Source: an uncultured Chloroflexota bacterium
Lineage (GTDB): Bacteria > Chloroflexota > Anaerolineae > Aggregatilineales > Phototrophicaceae
DNA: 6,866 nt
Assembly (NCBI GenBank): GCA_937870805.1
Contig: CALMZT010001186.1
Span: forward strand, 1 to 6,866
Reading direction: 5' to 3'
Notes under the pieces: generated by a model
The model's database searches: none
Told to the model about the DNA's origin: nothing
The model's input: only the letters and a program-made list of their open reading frames with translations
Shown: positions 6,610-6,866 of the stretch, piece after piece
Layout of the letters: each line of letters begins with the position of its first letter
How positions within the stretch are numbered: position 1 is the stretch's first letter
Position numbers and translations under genes: made by a program

Positions 6610-6615
6610 TATAAT
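6610..6615 (+). promoter_or_regulatory. Possible -10 box (TATAAT), plus strand
   Basis: A perfect TATAAT faces the deacetylase-like gene about 200 bases upstream of it. Only a poor -35 (TTGTGT at 6589-6594, 15-base spacing) precedes it, and it overlaps the minus-strand -35. In AT-rich DNA a chance match is quite possible. Confidence 0.2.
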
Positions 6616-6715
6616 TTACGTTTAATAGAAAAAATTCATAACGTTTATTACGCGCTAACTTTAAAACAACGAATTTGAGGCTAGAGGTTTTTCAGATAGC
6701 TTTACAATTTTCATA

Positions 6716-6744
6716 AGAATCCTGTAACTCAGTGTTGGGATTCT
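6716..6744. promoter_or_regulatory. Inverted repeat upstream of the deacetylase-like gene
   Basis: AGAATCC and GGATTCT form a perfect 7-base inverted repeat around a 15-base centre, about 73 bases before the ATG at 6817. Its size and position would suit an operator, but no regulator is known from this window. Confidence 0.25.
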
Positions 6745-6774
6745 GTAAGGAACGATGGCAGTTTTGTGCTATCG

Positions 6775-6798
6775 GGATAAGATTGATTAGATTTATCC
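6775..6798. promoter_or_regulatory. Inverted repeat just before the deacetylase-like gene
   Basis: GGATAA and TTATCC form a perfect 6-base inverted repeat with a 12-base centre. It ends 18 bases before the ATG at 6817, close to the weak ribosome binding site AGG at 6809-6811. It could be an operator near the transcription start. Confidence 0.22.
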
Positions 6799-6816
6799 AG
6801 ATGAGCGCAGGTCGAT

Positions 6817-6866
6817 ATGACAACAGCCTATGTAACACATCCCAGCTATCCCGAACATGATTTACC
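6817..6866 (+). CDS. Histone deacetylase/AcuC-family protein, first 16 codons only
   Basis: ATG at 6817 opens a frame reading MTTAYVTHPSYPEHDLP to the window edge. The pattern YVTHP followed by EHD and LP is how bacterial histone-deacetylase-superfamily proteins (zinc-dependent deacetylases of the AcuC, acetylpolyamine amidohydrolase and class II HDAC type) usually begin, normally continuing GHPE. An in-frame TGA at 6802-6804 and no other start between support this ATG, and an AGG lies 5 bases upstream of it. No catalytic residues are in view, so the identification rests on seventeen residues. It is transcribed divergently from the large surface-protein gene and shares its AT-rich upstream region. 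Confidence 0.55.
   Translation, partial: MTTAYVTHPSYPEHDL

Larger units (their letters stand above)
6363..6816. other. AT-rich divergent intergenic region
   Basis: This 454-base stretch separates the minus-strand surface-protein gene from the plus-strand deacetylase-like gene and should hold the promoters of both. It contains a minus-strand promoter candidate, one perfect plus-strand TATAAT, three short dyads and a spaced pair ACGTTTAATA/ACGTTTATTA (6618-6627 and 6641-6650). I found no convincing small gene, tRNA or structured RNA in it. Confidence 0.6.

Overview
The window looks like two unrelated pieces of DNA joined near position 831-872. Positions 1 to about 830 are very GC-rich, with almost every third codon position G or C, and encode the N-terminal part of a family-4 glycosyltransferase on the minus strand. 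This composition suggests an actinobacterium or a similar high-GC bacterium. From about 873 to 6362 the DNA has moderate GC and encodes one very large secreted repeat protein, also on the minus strand. From 6363 to 6816 it is AT-rich and non-coding, and at 6817 a plus-strand gene begins that resembles the histone deacetylase/AcuC family. The large protein's style (long TPTE/TPTD linker, DUF11-like repeats, thrombospondin type-3 motif, cadherin-like repeats) recalls Chloroflexota such as Anaerolineae. Both organism guesses are inferences from composition and protein style.

Layout: 1-710 (-) glycosyltransferase, C-terminus outside the window; 711-815 short spacer with a clear ribosome binding site; about 831-872 probable join; 816-6362 (-) 1848-residue mosaic surface protein whose last residues come from beyond the join; 6363-6816 divergent intergenic region with a good minus-strand promoter candidate and three short dyads; 6817-6866 (+) first 16 codons of the deacetylase-like gene.

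The large protein reads, in order: Sec signal peptide, N-terminal all-beta module, a parallel beta-helix region with two modules, four DUF11-like repeats each with a Cys-x15-Cys pair, a TPTE/TPTD linker, about twenty RTX calcium-binding nonapeptides, a type-3 thrombospondin-like calcium motif, and one complete plus one broken cadherin-like (Big_9-type) repeat. It is most likely an exported calcium-binding adhesin or matrix protein. Its true C-terminus, and any anchoring signal there, is missing.

No pathway links the three genes. The glycosyltransferase should not be treated as a neighbour of the surface protein until the join is checked. I see no RNA gene, CRISPR array, insertion sequence or defence system. 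The main points are the probable chimera, the unusual domain mosaic, and the paired-cysteine pattern in an RTX protein that carries a Sec signal.
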